Counted from the stretch's first letter, positions 45,810 through 55,534 are shown. The stretch: 64,000 nt of DNA from Arthrobacter sp. ERGS1:01 (GCF_001281315.1 NZ_CP012479.1:2976001-3040000); one strand, 5' to 3'. The notes: generated from the sequence alone by a model not told the origin. Numbers and translations are program-made.

Positions 45810-46499
45810 ATGAAGAGACTGGTTGTAGTTACCGGAGCAGCTCGGGGATGGGGCAAGGCGCTCGTTGATGAGTTCTCGGCGTCGGGCTGGGTTGTTGTTG
45901 CTGCCAGTCGGTCGCAGCCCGACCCATTGGCGTGGACGTCGCCTGGCATGGTTGAGACAGTGATGCACGATGTCCGGGCGGATGACTTCCATGAGCTCCA
46001 TGCCGTCATTGGCGAGCGTCCGGTTGACCTGCTGATCAACAATGCCGCCCAAGGCGCAGAGCATCAAGGGCTGGGATCCATATCTACCGACGGCGTGATG
46101 AACGCTGTGGATGTCAATGTGGGAGGGCCCCTGCGCCTGGTGCAAGCGCTCCTTCCGAATCTATTGGCTGCATCGGAGCCGATCATTATCAACGTGACCT
46201 CGCGCCTTGGCTCCGTATCAGCCCAGGCGAGGGATGATTTTTCCGACCTTTCAACCAGTTACGCCTACAAGATCTCCAAGGCGGCGCAGAACATGCTCAC
46301 GATTTCCCTGGCCCAAGAGCTTCAGGGGCGGATCAGGGCCTGGGCCGTCCACCCCGGGAAGCTGTCCACGGGCATGGGCCAGCCCGATGCATCCAAGGAC
46401 CCCCGCCTTGCGGCACGGCAGCTACGGGAATTGGTCGATTCCGGGGACCCGACTTCGCCGCGATTCTGCTCACTGGGCGAGACAGACCTCGCCTGGTGA
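45810..46499 (+). CDS. Short-chain dehydrogenase
   Basis: The product is 229 residues. VVTGAARGWGKAL is the cofactor loop, NNAAQGAE the structural Asn motif, and YAYKISK contains the catalytic Tyr and Lys. The ATG lies seven bases after TAGCCT. Substrate unknown. Confidence 0.85.
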   Translation: MKRLVVVTGAARGWGKALVDEFSASGWVVVAASRSQPDPLAWTSPGMVETVMHDVRADDFHELHAVIGERPVDLLINNAAQGAEHQGLGSISTDGVMNAVDVNVGGPLRLVQALLPNLLAASEPIIINVTSRLGSVSAQARDDFSDLSTSYAYKISKAAQNMLTISLAQELQGRIRAWAVHPGKLSTGMGQPDASKDPRLAARQLRELVDSGDPTSPRFCSLGETDLAW

Positions 46500-46536
46500 C
46501 GCCGCCGTGCGTACCCTGGAGTCGTCCACTTGGGGC

Positions 46537-47676
46537 TCAGCGGAGCAAGGGCTTGTCGAGCAGGTCCCAGCCGTACGACGCCGCAACCCGGCCCTGGATT
46601 TCCGCCATCACTGACCCGCCGTTGTCGCCGTTTGTCATGATCACCACACCGTAGCCCTTGGCGACGTGCCCGATGGCTTGAGCCTTGTAGCCCCAGTTGT
46701 CGCCGTCGTGCTCGAAGTACCAGCCCTCACCCTTCCTGGACACGAGGAAACCGACAGCAAACGGGCCCACACCAACCGGCGTGATCAGGTTTCGCGCCGT
46801 CGCGCGGTCCAGCACCAGAGATGACCGGCCGGACAGTGTCCTCTGGACGTCCACCACAAATTTGGCCACGTCTCCCGGCGTCGTCCACAAGCCTGCAGCA
46901 GCCTGCTCCGGATAGACGTGCCACGGTGCGCCCATCGCCGCACCCGATACGTCGTGGGCGCAGGCGGCCCGGTCTTCGAGTCGGGCCGGTAGCGGCTGTT
47001 CGAAGGTGCTGCTGGTCATCCCGAGCGGCTGAAGGACCCAGTCGTGCATGATCTTCGCAAAGGGCGCTCCCACGGTGTCGGTGAGCATGAGTTGTTCGAT
47101 CTCGATGGCGCCGCCGGAATACTGGTAGGCCGTCATGGCTGGGCGTGCCAGCCGAACCGCGGGCAGGGGTGAGGGCGCCTGCCCATCAAGGATCTGCAGG
47201 ATGGTCGGCAGAGGTTCACCCGGTTCATATCCGGGGAACCCAAAGCCATCTCCAAGCCCGGAGGTGTGGCTCATGAGCATCCGCGGCGTAACGACGGCGC
47301 CGCCACCGAATGGTTCATCCGGCAGCTTCCAGCTCTTCAAGATCGTATTGACGTCTTGATCGAGACCGAACAACCCGAGCTGGGACGCCTTCAGGGTTGC
47401 CATGGCCGCCACCGGTTTGCTGATCGAGGCTGCCTGGTAGAGCGTTTCATCGGTCGCAGGCGCACCGGACTGCGCGTCGGCCATGCCCCACGATTTGGTC
47501 CATGCGACCTCGAAGTCGTCAATGACGGCAACGCTGACCCCTGGAACCCGAAAGTGGTCCAGCAACTGCGCAAGGGTCAGCGCATCAGCTCCCTGACGGT
47601 CAGGAACTTGCACGCCCTCGATCTCCGCGATCCTCGCGGCATGCGTCTTTGATGATTTGGGCCCGCTGAGTGACAT
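46537..47676 (-). CDS. Beta-lactamase-fold serine hydrolase
   Basis: The product is 379 residues. The nucleophile motif SxxK is seen as SISK and the second motif as YQYSGG; HDGDNWGYK stands in the position of the third. Members include esterases and D-aminopeptidases. No signal peptide, so probably cytosolic. ATG 47676 lies seven bases after TAGGTT; a GTG two codons earlier is possible. Confidence 0.85.
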   Translation of the reverse strand: MSLSGPKSSKTHAARIAEIEGVQVPDRQGADALTLAQLLDHFRVPGVSVAVIDDFEVAWTKSWGMADAQSGAPATDETLYQAASISKPVAAMATLKASQLGLFGLDQDVNTILKSWKLPDEPFGGGAVVTPRMLMSHTSGLGDGFGFPGYEPGEPLPTILQILDGQAPSPLPAVRLARPAMTAYQYSGGAIEIEQLMLTDTVGAPFAKIMHDWVLQPLGMTSSTFEQPLPARLEDRAACAHDVSGAAMGAPWHVYPEQAAAGLWTTPGDVAKFVVDVQRTLSGRSSLVLDRATARNLITPVGVGPFAVGFLVSRKGEGWYFEHDGDNWGYKAQAIGHVAKGYGVVIMTNGDNGGSVMAEIQGRVAASYGWDLLDKPLLR

Positions 47677-47801
47677 GTCCACGAACCTACCAGCATGCTC
47701 CGTTGGCCACGGTCACGATGCTGCCCAATCGAAGGAAAGAGGAGCTGGAGCGGCTAAGAGCCGGGTACCGGCCGAGAAGGACCGCGACGCCCGCCCGGAT
47801 C

Positions 47802-48104
47802 CTAGGACGCCAGCCGATCGGCCCGTTGGTCCGGAACCTGGCCGAACCTGGACGCTTGCGCCGGCGGGTTGATTGCGGACCAAACCTCGTCGAGGGAGAG
47901 ATCGAGGACGGTCGCGATCGCTGCAATCGTCGAGAACGCGGGAGTGGCCACGCGGCCCGTCTCAATCTTCCGGAGTGTTTCCGGTGAAATATCCGCGGCA
48001 ACAGCCACCTCGAGAATGGAGCGGTTCTTTCTCGCATGGCGCAGGAGTGCGCCCAAATGTTGTCCGCGTTCTATCTCGGCGGCGGTGAGCGGGAGTCTGA
48101 CCAT
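47802..48104 (-). CDS. XRE-family transcriptional regulator
   Basis: The product is 100 residues. The helix-turn-helix covers residues 14-70 (GALLRHARKNRSILEVAVAA, then ISPETLRKIETGRVATPAFS). The ATG is seven bases after TATAGT. It diverges from an aminopeptidase gene, and a conspicuous dyad lies between them, so self-control and control of the aminopeptidase are likely. Confidence 0.88.
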   Translation of the reverse strand: MVRLPLTAAEIERGQHLGALLRHARKNRSILEVAVAADISPETLRKIETGRVATPAFSTIAAIATVLDLSLDEVWSAINPPAQASRFGQVPDQRADRLAS

Positions 48105-48110
48105 GCTTCC

Positions 48111-48145
48111 AACTATAGTACCGGTATTGTTTTACCGGTATAGTT
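48111..48145. promoter_or_regulatory. Dyad between XRE and aminopeptidase genes
   Basis: AACTATA at 48111 and TATAGTT at 48139 are inverted outer arms. Inside them the palindrome TACCGGTA occurs twice (48119 and 48133), 14 bp apart. It overlaps the XRE -10 and is a likely operator. Confidence 0.55.
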
Positions 48146-48171
48146 ATTGGAAACTGTGGAAGGACGGTCGC

Positions 48172-48935
48172 ATGATCGAATTATTCAGCCCCATGGAGCT
48201 AGAGAATGCCAAGCGGAGCGGAAGCTTCATTGCGACAGTTCTGCGGACCTTGCGGGAACGGGTCCGGGTCGGCACTAACCTCCTGGAGATCGACCAGTGG
48301 ACGCGCGAGATGCTTGCGGAGGCAGGCGCCAAATCCTGCTACGTCGACTACGCTCCCTCATTTGGTGACGGGCCCTTCGGCCACTTCATCTGCACCTCGG
48401 TGAACGACGCCGTACTGCACGGAATGCCCTACGATTACGCCCTCAGGAATGGTGACCTCCTCACCCTTGACCTGGCCGCTTCCCTCCACGGAATCGTCGC
48501 CGATGCCGCCGTCAGCTTTATCGTCGGAGTGCCCGCCAACCCGACAGATGCGGCGATGATCGAGACGACCCAGCGGGCGCTGGACGCCGGCATCGCGGCC
48601 GCCACCCCGGGGCCCGCATCGGGGACATCTCCCATGCAGTCGGAACCGTCCTTGCAGCGGCCGGATACCTGATCAACACCGATTTCGGCGGGCACGGCGT
48701 CGGGACCACGATGCACCAGGATCCCCACATCCCCAACGCGGGCCGTCCCGGCAGGGGCTACCAACTTCGACCCGGCCTGCTGCTGGCCATCGAACCATGG
48801 GTCATGGCGGGCACTGCCGACCTCGTCACGGACCGGGACGGCTGGACACTGCGAAGTGCCACGGGAGCCCGCGCCGCGCACAGTGAGCACACCATCGCCA
48901 TCACCGACGACGGCCCCATCATCCTGACGATCTGA
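48172..48935 (+). pseudogene. map: Type I methionine aminopeptidase, split by an apparent -1 frameshift
   Basis: The first frame ends at 48672 after about 147 matching codons; the match then continues one base back to 48935. Joined at 48612 it gives 254 residues with all five metal ligands: two Asp (TLDLAAS, VADAAV), His in GGHGVGTT, Glu in AIEPWVM and Glu in HSEHTIA. The junction reads ACC-CCG-GGG-CCC, in which C-CCG-GGG is an X-XXY-YYZ heptamer in the right frame for -1 slippage. A one-base deletion in the C4G4 run or a sequencing error explains it equally well. GGAAGGA precedes the ATG. Confidence 0.8.
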
Positions 48936-49013
48936 GCATTCGCGCTCCGGGCCACCGGTTCAACGCTGCCAGTTCAACGACGACGGCGGTCAGGGACGGG
49001 TTCAGCGGCCCTA

Positions 49014-50192
49014 CTATCCCAGCCACTCGCGGGCTGCGGCGACCAGTGCCGCGACTCCCCGATCAAGGGTCGGTTGGATTTCCGGAGCGAAATAGGGCGA
49101 GTGATTCGAGGGAATGTCGCGATCGAGGGTCCCCGCCGTCGCGGCTGCGAGGTACTTTTCCTGGTTTGCACCACCGAGTATCCAGTAGACCAGGGGCACG
49201 CCCACCGCCGTCGCGAGCAGACCAACGTCCTCGCTGCCGGAGACGGGGCCGGGGTCGAGCACCGATTCTTCGCCGAACGCCGACCGGAATGCGGCCATCG
49301 TGCGTTCGGTGGCACCGTGATCGTTGACAGTCACCGGGAAGGATTCGGCGAATTCGACGATTGCCTCGGGTGCTCCCGACGCCGCGGACTCGGCGTTGGC
49401 GATCCGCTTGATCGCGGCGATGATGCGCTGGCGCATGTCCTCGCTGTAGGCGCGCACGCTCAGCCCCAGCTCGGCGGACTCCGGGATGATGTTGTTCTTC
49501 GTGCCGGCGTTGATCCGCCCGACGGTCACAACGGAGGTTTCCTGCGGTGCAATCTCACGGGAGACGATCGTCTGCAGCCGGCCCACGACGGCCGCCGCAA
49601 TGACGATCGGATCGATCGTGGTCTCGGGCCGGGAGCCGTGGCCGCCGCGTCCACGCAGCGTGATGTCGATGCTGTCGGCCGAGGCAAAGGCCGCGCCGGG
49701 GTGGGCGCCGAGCATCCCGGCAGGCGCCGGACCGACGTGCTGGCCGAGCACCACGTCCGGCACCGGCACCTTCTCATACAGGCCGTCCTCGATCATCGCC
49801 TGGGCGCCGCCGCCGGCTTCCTCGGCCGGCTGGAACACGGCGACAACCGTGCCGGCCCAGTCCGCTCGCGTGGCGGCAAGGTTCCGGACCGCGCCGATCA
49901 GGCACGCGACGTGCACGTCGTGCCCGCACGCATGCATGACCCCGTTCTCGGTGCTCGCGTACGCGAGGCCGGTAGCCTCCGTCACGGGCAGCCCATCCAT
50001 GTCGGCCCGCAGCAGTACGGTCGGTCCGTCACCGTTGCGAAGCACCCCGGCCACCCCGGTGATCCCAATGCCCTCGATGACATCGAATCCCGCGGCACGG
50101 AGTTCGACGGCGGCGATTGAGGCTGTGCGAGTCTCCTGAAAGGAGAGTTCCGGATGGGCGTGCAGGTCGCGGTACAGTTCGTCGATGGTCAT
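49014..50192 (-). CDS. M20-family amidohydrolase
   Basis: The product is 392 residues. The metal-binding motifs ELSFQETRT, GVMHACGHDVHVA, FQPAEE and the dimer-domain GRGGHGSRPE fit IAA-amino acid/hippurate hydrolases. It likely removes an acyl group from an amino acid conjugate in the cytosol. Start ATG 50192. Confidence 0.9.
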   Translation of the reverse strand: MTIDELYRDLHAHPELSFQETRTASIAAVELRAAGFDVIEGIGITGVAGVLRNGDGPTVLLRADMDGLPVTEATGLAYASTENGVMHACGHDVHVACLIGAVRNLAATRADWAGTVVAVFQPAEEAGGGAQAMIEDGLYEKVPVPDVVLGQHVGPAPAGMLGAHPGAAFASADSIDITLRGRGGHGSRPETTIDPIVIAAAVVGRLQTIVSREIAPQETSVVTVGRINAGTKNNIIPESAELGLSVRAYSEDMRQRIIAAIKRIANAESAASGAPEAIVEFAESFPVTVNDHGATERTMAAFRSAFGEESVLDPGPVSGSEDVGLLATAVGVPLVYWILGGANQEKYLAAATAGTLDRDIPSNHSPYFAPEIQPTLDRGVAALVAAAREWLG

Positions 50193-50303
50193 GGACCCAT
50201 CCTGCCGTGCGCCGCTCCCCCGACACAACAGCGACTCGAACGGCCGCCCCGTCGATCGCAGCATTTATGCGGCACCGGGCCCGATTGGTGGTTAGCTGGT
50301 CGG

Positions 50304-50912
50304 GTGAGTTCGCACTTTTATCGCCCCGCCGAGGGCCACCGTCTTCCGCATGACCCGTTCAATGCAATTGTCGGGCCGCGTCCGATCGGATGGATTGGCA
50401 CCCTTTCCCCTGCGGGGGTTCGCAATCTCGCTCCGTACAGCTTCTTCAACGCGTTCTCCTACGAGCCTCCGCTCATTGGCTTCTCAAGCACCACGCCCAA
50501 GCACACCGCCCGCAACGCCCGGCTGAGCGGGGAGTTCACCTGGAACCTTGTGACGCGCGACCTCGCCGTGCAGATGAACGCGACGTCGACGACGGCCGAC
50601 GTCGACGAATTCCTCGCCGCAGGACTGGCGGCCGCGGATTCCGTTGATATCGGCGCACCCCGCGTCGCTGCCTCTCCTGTGAGTTTTGAGTGCCGGGTCA
50701 GCGATGTCATTCCCCTGCGCGGCGCAGACGGGCGCCCTTCTGCCGGTGTGCTCACGATCGGGGAGGTCGTCGCGGTGCACATCGATGAGGCCATGCTTTC
50801 CGACGGGATCTACCAGACGGCCCTCGCGCACCCGGTCCTGCGCGCAGGAGGGCCGACCGCCTACTTCGAGATCCTCGCCGAGGGCCGCTTCGACCTCGTG
50901 CGGCCGCGGTAG
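50304..50912 (+). CDS. Flavin reductase-like FMN-binding protein
   Basis: The product is 202 residues. VGPRPIGWIGTLSPAGVRNL, APYSFFNAFSYEPPLIGF and GEFTWNLVT match the flavin reductase/DIM6 fold. The GTG at 50304 is preceded by TTAGCT-N6. It diverges from the M20 gene. Whether it feeds reduced flavin to the distant LLM monooxygenase is unknown. Confidence 0.85.
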   Translation: MSSHFYRPAEGHRLPHDPFNAIVGPRPIGWIGTLSPAGVRNLAPYSFFNAFSYEPPLIGFSSTTPKHTARNARLSGEFTWNLVTRDLAVQMNATSTTADVDEFLAAGLAAADSVDIGAPRVAASPVSFECRVSDVIPLRGADGRPSAGVLTIGEVVAVHIDEAMLSDGIYQTALAHPVLRAGGPTAYFEILAEGRFDLVRPR

Positions 50913-50955
50913 AACGACGTCGGACTGGCTCGCCTCAGTGGAAGGCACAATATAC

Positions 50956-51675
50956 CTAGATGTGTCGCAGGAACTGCTCGGGCCGGTCCATGAATGACTT
51001 CCAGTTCGTCACCAGGTCCAGGCCTTCCCAACGCTGTGGGCGAAGGCCCCATGGCCCGACTTCCAGGATTTGGGCGCCGGGCAGAGCGGCCAGAAGTGGC
51101 GAGTGCGTCGACAGGATCACCTGGGACTTGCCGGTAGCCAGAAGGTCCTTGAGGACGGCGAGCAGGGAAAGGCATCCCGAAAAGGACAACGCGGACTCCG
51201 GTTCATCGAGGACCCAGAGCCCGGCTCCGCGGAATCGATCGACGGCCAGTTCCAGAAATGACTCACCATGGGACATGCGGTGGAACTCAAGGTCACCGTT
51301 TCTGCCCGGATTGTCCTCCAGATAGCTGAAGAATCCGTGCATGGTTTCGGCCCGCAGGAAGTACCCCCGCCTTGTTGTTCCGGCATTCTTGATCAACTGC
51401 AAGTGGTCGGCGAGGACCGATTCGGTGGACCTCGTGGTGTGGCGGGCACCCGTGGATCCGCCTTCGGGTGACAAACCATAGGCGATCGCGATCGCCTCAA
51501 CGAGGGTTGACTTGCCCGAGCCGTTTTCGCCGACGAGGACGGTGGCGGCAGTCAAATCCAGTCCGTGATCAAGCACCTGCGCGACGGGCGGCATGGTTGC
51601 CGGCCATTGGGCACGGTCAAGGACATTGCTGGGGTCCTCCGACAGCCCCCGGACCGGATAATACTGGAACGCCAT
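50956..51675 (-). CDS. AAA ATPase (ABC/SMC-like)
   Basis: The product is 239 residues. Walker A GENGSGKST, signature-like MSHGESFL, Walker B LWVLDEPES and H-loop STHSP show a complete ABC-type ATPase with no transmembrane partner. Such stand-alone ATPases occur in DNA repair and defence contexts, but none is evident here. ATG 51675 is six bases after AACAAT. Confidence 0.85.
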   Translation of the reverse strand: MAFQYYPVRGLSEDPSNVLDRAQWPATMPPVAQVLDHGLDLTAATVLVGENGSGKSTLVEAIAIAYGLSPEGGSTGARHTTRSTESVLADHLQLIKNAGTTRRGYFLRAETMHGFFSYLEDNPGRNGDLEFHRMSHGESFLELAVDRFRGAGLWVLDEPESALSFSGCLSLLAVLKDLLATGKSQVILSTHSPLLAALPGAQILEVGPWGLRPQRWEGLDLVTNWKSFMDRPEQFLRHI

Positions 51676-51966
51676 ACGCCCATTGTTGCAGGCCCAAGCT
51701 CGTGCCCTGGAAGGTCCGGCCGGTTGATCCGTTGAGCCCACGTGGCATGCCGTCGTGTCTTCTCTGCGCGCTGCTCGGTTTGCTCATCGGCGCCACATTG
51801 CACCTGGTTGAACTTCGACGTCGAACGCCGCGACCGGACGATCTCCCCCGCTAAGGCCGGCCCGCCAAGCGTTCAAATGCAGGGCGCAAAATACTCGGGC
51901 GCATGCCGTGCCCCCTCGGCGATAGCCCATGCTGTACCCTCTAGTGAAATCGACATTGGGGGAAAA

Positions 51967-52611
51967 ATGACGGACTCGCCAAACGACGCGGTTCTGGATT
52001 CCGAGTGGGATCCGGACCCCATGGGGCCTGGCTGGTATCCGGACCCAACCGGCTCAAACCGCTCACGGTGGTGGGACGGCATCACCTGGACCAACCACTA
52101 CCGTGCGGCCCCAACTCCAACCGCACCGCATGTCCTCCCTGCCCGTCCACTCATCAGCCCACAGACTCCGGTCCTCAACCCGTTTATCTGGCTCATGGTC
52201 CTGATTCCGCCGCTCTCAAACCTGCTTCTGTTTGCTTGGAACCCGGCCTTTGGTGGCGGAACCTTCGACACCGGCCAAGTTCCGCTCGCAGACGCAACGA
52301 CCATCTTCAATCCGGTGTATTTTTTGCTGCTTACAGCTTCATTCGTCATCACCGGCCTCTGCGTGTTCTTTGCCTACCGTGACTGGCAGAGGCTCCGACG
52401 CGATGGCGTGGTCCGCCCGTTTCACTGGGGCTGGGGATTTCTGCCCGGGGTCTACATTATTGGCCGCACAGTCGTCGTCCATAAGATTGCCCCCGGCCGC
52501 GGGCTCGAACCACTCTGGGCATTTGTGGCCGTCATCCTGGTTTTCACGATCAATTTCGTGATCAAGATGAGCGCACTTTACTCAACGGTCGCGCCAACGG
52601 TTCCCAGGTAA
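51967..52611 (+). CDS. DUF2510-domain membrane protein
   Basis: The product is 214 residues. The N-terminal GWYPDPTGSNRSRWWDGITW is the DUF2510 module. Four hydrophobic segments follow from residue 70. GGGGG precedes the ATG. Function unknown. The 291-bp gap upstream (51676-51966) has no convincing gene. Confidence 0.82.
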   Translation: MTDSPNDAVLDSEWDPDPMGPGWYPDPTGSNRSRWWDGITWTNHYRAAPTPTAPHVLPARPLISPQTPVLNPFIWLMVLIPPLSNLLLFAWNPAFGGGTFDTGQVPLADATTIFNPVYFLLLTASFVITGLCVFFAYRDWQRLRRDGVVRPFHWGWGFLPGVYIIGRTVVVHKIAPGRGLEPLWAFVAVILVFTINFVIKMSALYSTVAPTVPR

Positions 52612-52660
52612 AAACTTTGCCCAAGCGGGTGAACCATACGATCCATGGAAAAGGAACAGG

Positions 52661-53737
52661 ATGCACCCGGCATCTCGCCGAAGCGCTGCTGGAGAACCGG
52701 CTGGTGCCACTGATGCGGAGACATTGCCGATGCCGGGAACCGCCTGCGCCGCGACGCCGTCGTCGTCGTCCCAGGTCACCCTCAAAGTCCTGGTGCTTAA
52801 CGCCTGGCACGGCGGCACGAAGGTCCCCGGCGGGGTTGGCATGATCGCGGACATCATCAGGGAATCCGGCGCCTCCCTGGTCCTTATCCCGGAGGCCACG
52901 GAGACGACGCCGGACATCGTGGCCACACTCAACGCGCACGGACTGAACTTCCAGCACGGAACGACCGGGGACAGCGCGATTATTTCGGCCTACCCGATCG
53001 GCGAAGCGACCCCGCTTCCGGGCATGACCAAGGCGATCGTGAGGGTAGGTGCTGTTGAGATCGCGGCCTATGCGGCCCATTTGGAATACCGGTGGTACGC
53101 AACGTACCTGCCCCGCGGTTATGGCCCGGGGGCACCCAGTGGAGAGTTTTCCGAGCACGGCTGGGCCAAGATTCCGAGCGGTCCGGTGACCGACACGGCG
53201 AGGGTTGCCCGGGTCAATGAAGATTCCGGTCGGCCACAGGCGATCGCCCAGTTCCTCGAGGATGCTGACAACGAGCGGCGGCATGGCCGCGTGGTCATCA
53301 TGGGCGGCGATTTCAACGAGCCCTCGGCGTTGGATTGGACGTCCCGCACGGCGCAGCTGTTCGACCACAATGGGGTGGTTCTGCCGTGGGCGTCGACGCA
53401 GGCGCTGGGCGATGCCGGGTTTGTGGATGCCTACCGGCACCAACACCCGGACCCCGCCACTCATCCCGGATTCACGTGGCCCGCGAGCAATCCCCTGGTT
53501 GAAGCCAACGAGCTGAGCTGGGCAAGGGAGGCCGACGAGCGGGACCGGATTGATTTTGTTTTCCACCATCCCGATCACCGATTGCGGCTGACGGATGCAC
53601 GGCTCGCGGGCCCGCGAGAATCAATTGTGCGAAGTCAGCGGGTGGTTGAGTCCGGGAAGGATTCATTCGTGCTGGCCGAAATGCCCTGGCCGACGGACCA
53701 CAAAGCTGTCCTGGCGATTTACACGGTGCATGGGTAG
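52661..53737 (+). CDS. Endonuclease/exonuclease/phosphatase-fold hydrolase
   Basis: The product is 358 residues. LKVLVLNAWHGGTK, EATET, MGGDFNEPSALDW, DRIDFVFHH and TDHKAVLA are the EEP motifs (Asn, Glu, Asp, His). Relatives are phosphodiesterases or phosphatases. ATG 52661 has AAAGGAAC upstream; the first 35 residues are low-complexity and not a convincing signal peptide, so ATG 52730 is possible. Confidence 0.85.
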   Translation: MHPASRRSAAGEPAGATDAETLPMPGTACAATPSSSSQVTLKVLVLNAWHGGTKVPGGVGMIADIIRESGASLVLIPEATETTPDIVATLNAHGLNFQHGTTGDSAIISAYPIGEATPLPGMTKAIVRVGAVEIAAYAAHLEYRWYATYLPRGYGPGAPSGEFSEHGWAKIPSGPVTDTARVARVNEDSGRPQAIAQFLEDADNERRHGRVVIMGGDFNEPSALDWTSRTAQLFDHNGVVLPWASTQALGDAGFVDAYRHQHPDPATHPGFTWPASNPLVEANELSWAREADERDRIDFVFHHPDHRLRLTDARLAGPRESIVRSQRVVESGKDSFVLAEMPWPTDHKAVLAIYTVHG

Positions 53738-53834
53738 GGCTTCGCGCCGCGCCAACCTCGCCCCTCTGCCCTATTGTGATCAAGCTATGTCAAGAGTTAT
53801 TGCCCCGGACCGGGCCGTCCAATTCTGCGCGAAC

Positions 53835-54473
53835 CTAGCTCTTGTTGCCGGTGAGTGCCAGCGCGCCGCCCAAGCCGATCATCACCACTCCGCCGCTGGC
53901 ACCCATGCGGGAGAGGCGTTTCGGGTTGCGGGCAAACCATTCTCGTGCCGTGCCGGCCGTGAGTGCCCACATGCTGTCGCTAGCGAGGGCGATCCCGAAG
54001 AAGATCATCCCGAGCGTTGCCATCTGAAGCGGGATGCCGCCGTGCCCGTAGTTGACGAACTGAGGCAGCACGGCGACGAAGAAAACGATCGTCTTGGGGT
54101 TGGTTATTCCGACGAAGAATCCCTCACGGATGAGGCGGAACGACGACGGTCGCCCGCGTCGCGAGGCGATAGTTCCGGTGTGGTCGTTGCGGTGCCGGAT
54201 CGCCTGCACTCCGAGGTAGATCAGGTAGGCGGCTCCGACGAATTTGATGATGACGAAAACGACCACGGATTCGGCAACAATGGCACCAACGCCGAGTGAG
54301 ACGAGAGCTATGGCCGGGAGCATTCCAAGTGCATTCCCCAGCACGCTGAGAAAGCCCCCTTTGCGACCCAGGGAGAGCGACCGGCCGATGACAAAGAGCA
54401 CGCTCGGGCCGGGAATGACGATGAGGGCGAAGGCTGCGAGGGCAAAAGCCCAGCCGCTGGCCGCAGGCAACAT
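53835..54473 (-). CDS. LysE/RhtB-family amino acid exporter
   Basis: The product is 212 residues with six membrane segments. VIPGPSVLFVIGRSLSLGRK, KFVGAAYLIYLGVQAIR and VGITNPKTIVFFVAVLPQF are diagnostic. Members export amino acids such as lysine, threonine or homoserine lactone. Substrate not assigned. Confidence 0.9.
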   Translation of the reverse strand: MLPAASGWAFALAAFALIVIPGPSVLFVIGRSLSLGRKGGFLSVLGNALGMLPAIALVSLGVGAIVAESVVVFVIIKFVGAAYLIYLGVQAIRHRNDHTGTIASRRGRPSSFRLIREGFFVGITNPKTIVFFVAVLPQFVNYGHGGIPLQMATLGMIFFGIALASDSMWALTAGTAREWFARNPKRLSRMGASGGVVMIGLGGALALTGNKS

Positions 54474-54521
54474 GTCGACTCCACTTCATTGCGCGTTGTT
54501 GGCACGAATCTATCGGACGGA

Positions 54522-54830
54522 CTACAAACCCAAAACCGCCGATGCCATGCCTGCCGCGAAAATCCAGAAAATGCTCAAGCCGGCCAGCAAAAGGTAGTCC
54601 CGGCTGGCTCCGGGCTGCCGGATTCGGTTGCCTCGTGCCGCAATAACCAGGACAACGGCGGGAGGAGCCCACAGGATGGCGGCCACGGCAAAACGATACA
54701 GCTGCCACTGGGCCGGCATTTCGGCGTCCAACCCCATCCAAAGCCGGACGTAGAACCAGGCTCCGATCACCATCAGCGCTACAAGGCTCCCGGCAACAGC
54801 ACCAATTCTGGCCAGCACGACACTATTCAT
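54522..54830 (-). CDS. Small membrane protein of unknown function
   Basis: The product is 102 residues with three hydrophobic segments (AGSLVALMVIGAWFYV, AAILWAPPAVVLVIAA, LLAGLSIFWIFAAGMASAVL). ATG 54830 is six bases after TACATT. No family is recognised. Confidence 0.65.
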   Translation of the reverse strand: MNSVVLARIGAVAGSLVALMVIGAWFYVRLWMGLDAEMPAQWQLYRFAVAAILWAPPAVVLVIAARGNRIRQPGASRDYLLLAGLSIFWIFAAGMASAVLGL

Positions 54831-54868
54831 AGGCTGAATGTACCGGCCGTCGATCAAAACCCGGGGAT

Positions 54869-55342
54869 TTACTGATTGATGTAATTTGCCGTCTTGCTGC
54901 GGACGGACGGCAATTGTTGGAACACCCACCCAAGAACCACTGCCCCCGCGACGGTGGCGATGACCGACGTCCAGCCGGCGCCCCCATAGAGAATCGATGC
55001 GTTATCAAGAATGGCTTGCCTCAGCGGCGAGACTTGTTCATGGGGATAGTAATCCGCGTAGCGAGGGACAGGCATGATCAATAGGCCCACCTTCGCTACC
55101 AGTGCCAGTATCGACACCGCGGACAGGACGAGCCACCAGAGAACAAGTCGACGAGCCACTCCCTGTCGGAGGATCGAGCTGCAGGTGGGGAATCCCAACG
55201 CCAGAGTGAGGGCCGCGAGCGCCGCCCCCACCAGGGCCGTCAATGGCATCAGCAGCGCAAGAACTGCGAAAAGTGCAGACAACCAGGACGCTGTACGCCA
55301 CAGGAACATGCGTGGTGATGCGATGCGTATTGGCTCAGACAT
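54869..55342 (-). CDS. Membrane protein of unknown function
   Basis: The product is 157 residues with four hydrophobic segments. The start at 55342 is the first ATG. It lies 38 bp upstream of the small membrane protein gene on the same strand and may be cotranscribed. No family is recognised. The 55343-55534 gap upstream holds nothing convincing. Confidence 0.65.
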   Translation of the reverse strand: MSEPIRIASPRMFLWRTASWLSALFAVLALLMPLTALVGAALAALTLALGFPTCSSILRQGVARRLVLWWLVLSAVSILALVAKVGLLIMPVPRYADYYPHEQVSPLRQAILDNASILYGGAGWTSVIATVAGAVVLGWVFQQLPSVRSKTANYINQ

Positions 55343-55534
55343 TCAGAATCCCCCGGATTTTTTCTACGATCACTACAAAACTGGTGCGTTCAAAAATGAT
55401 TGTTCTTCTTGTCAGTCAATCACAGGGGCTTTGGAATCGACCGAAGTAAGGGGCTTCATGGTCCACTTCAACGACCCATCCGGCGGCTGCTCTCTGCAGG
55501 TAGTCGAATTTAGCTGGAAAGTGCGCCTGCTTGC

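Noticed and set aside
50956..51675. Defence island around the lone AAA ATPase
   Set aside because: Neighbours are a flavin reductase, an M20 hydrolase and a DUF2510 protein. No nuclease, toxin or other defence gene is adjacent.
51747..51854. 35-codon frame with a hydrophobic stretch
   Set aside because: No clear ribosome site or relatives, and too short to trust. It could still be a small membrane peptide.
53788..54299. Plus-strand frame starting six bases after TGTGAT
   Set aside because: It runs opposite the LysE gene and is rich in His, Asp and Glu without domains. The promoter-like spacing is probably chance.
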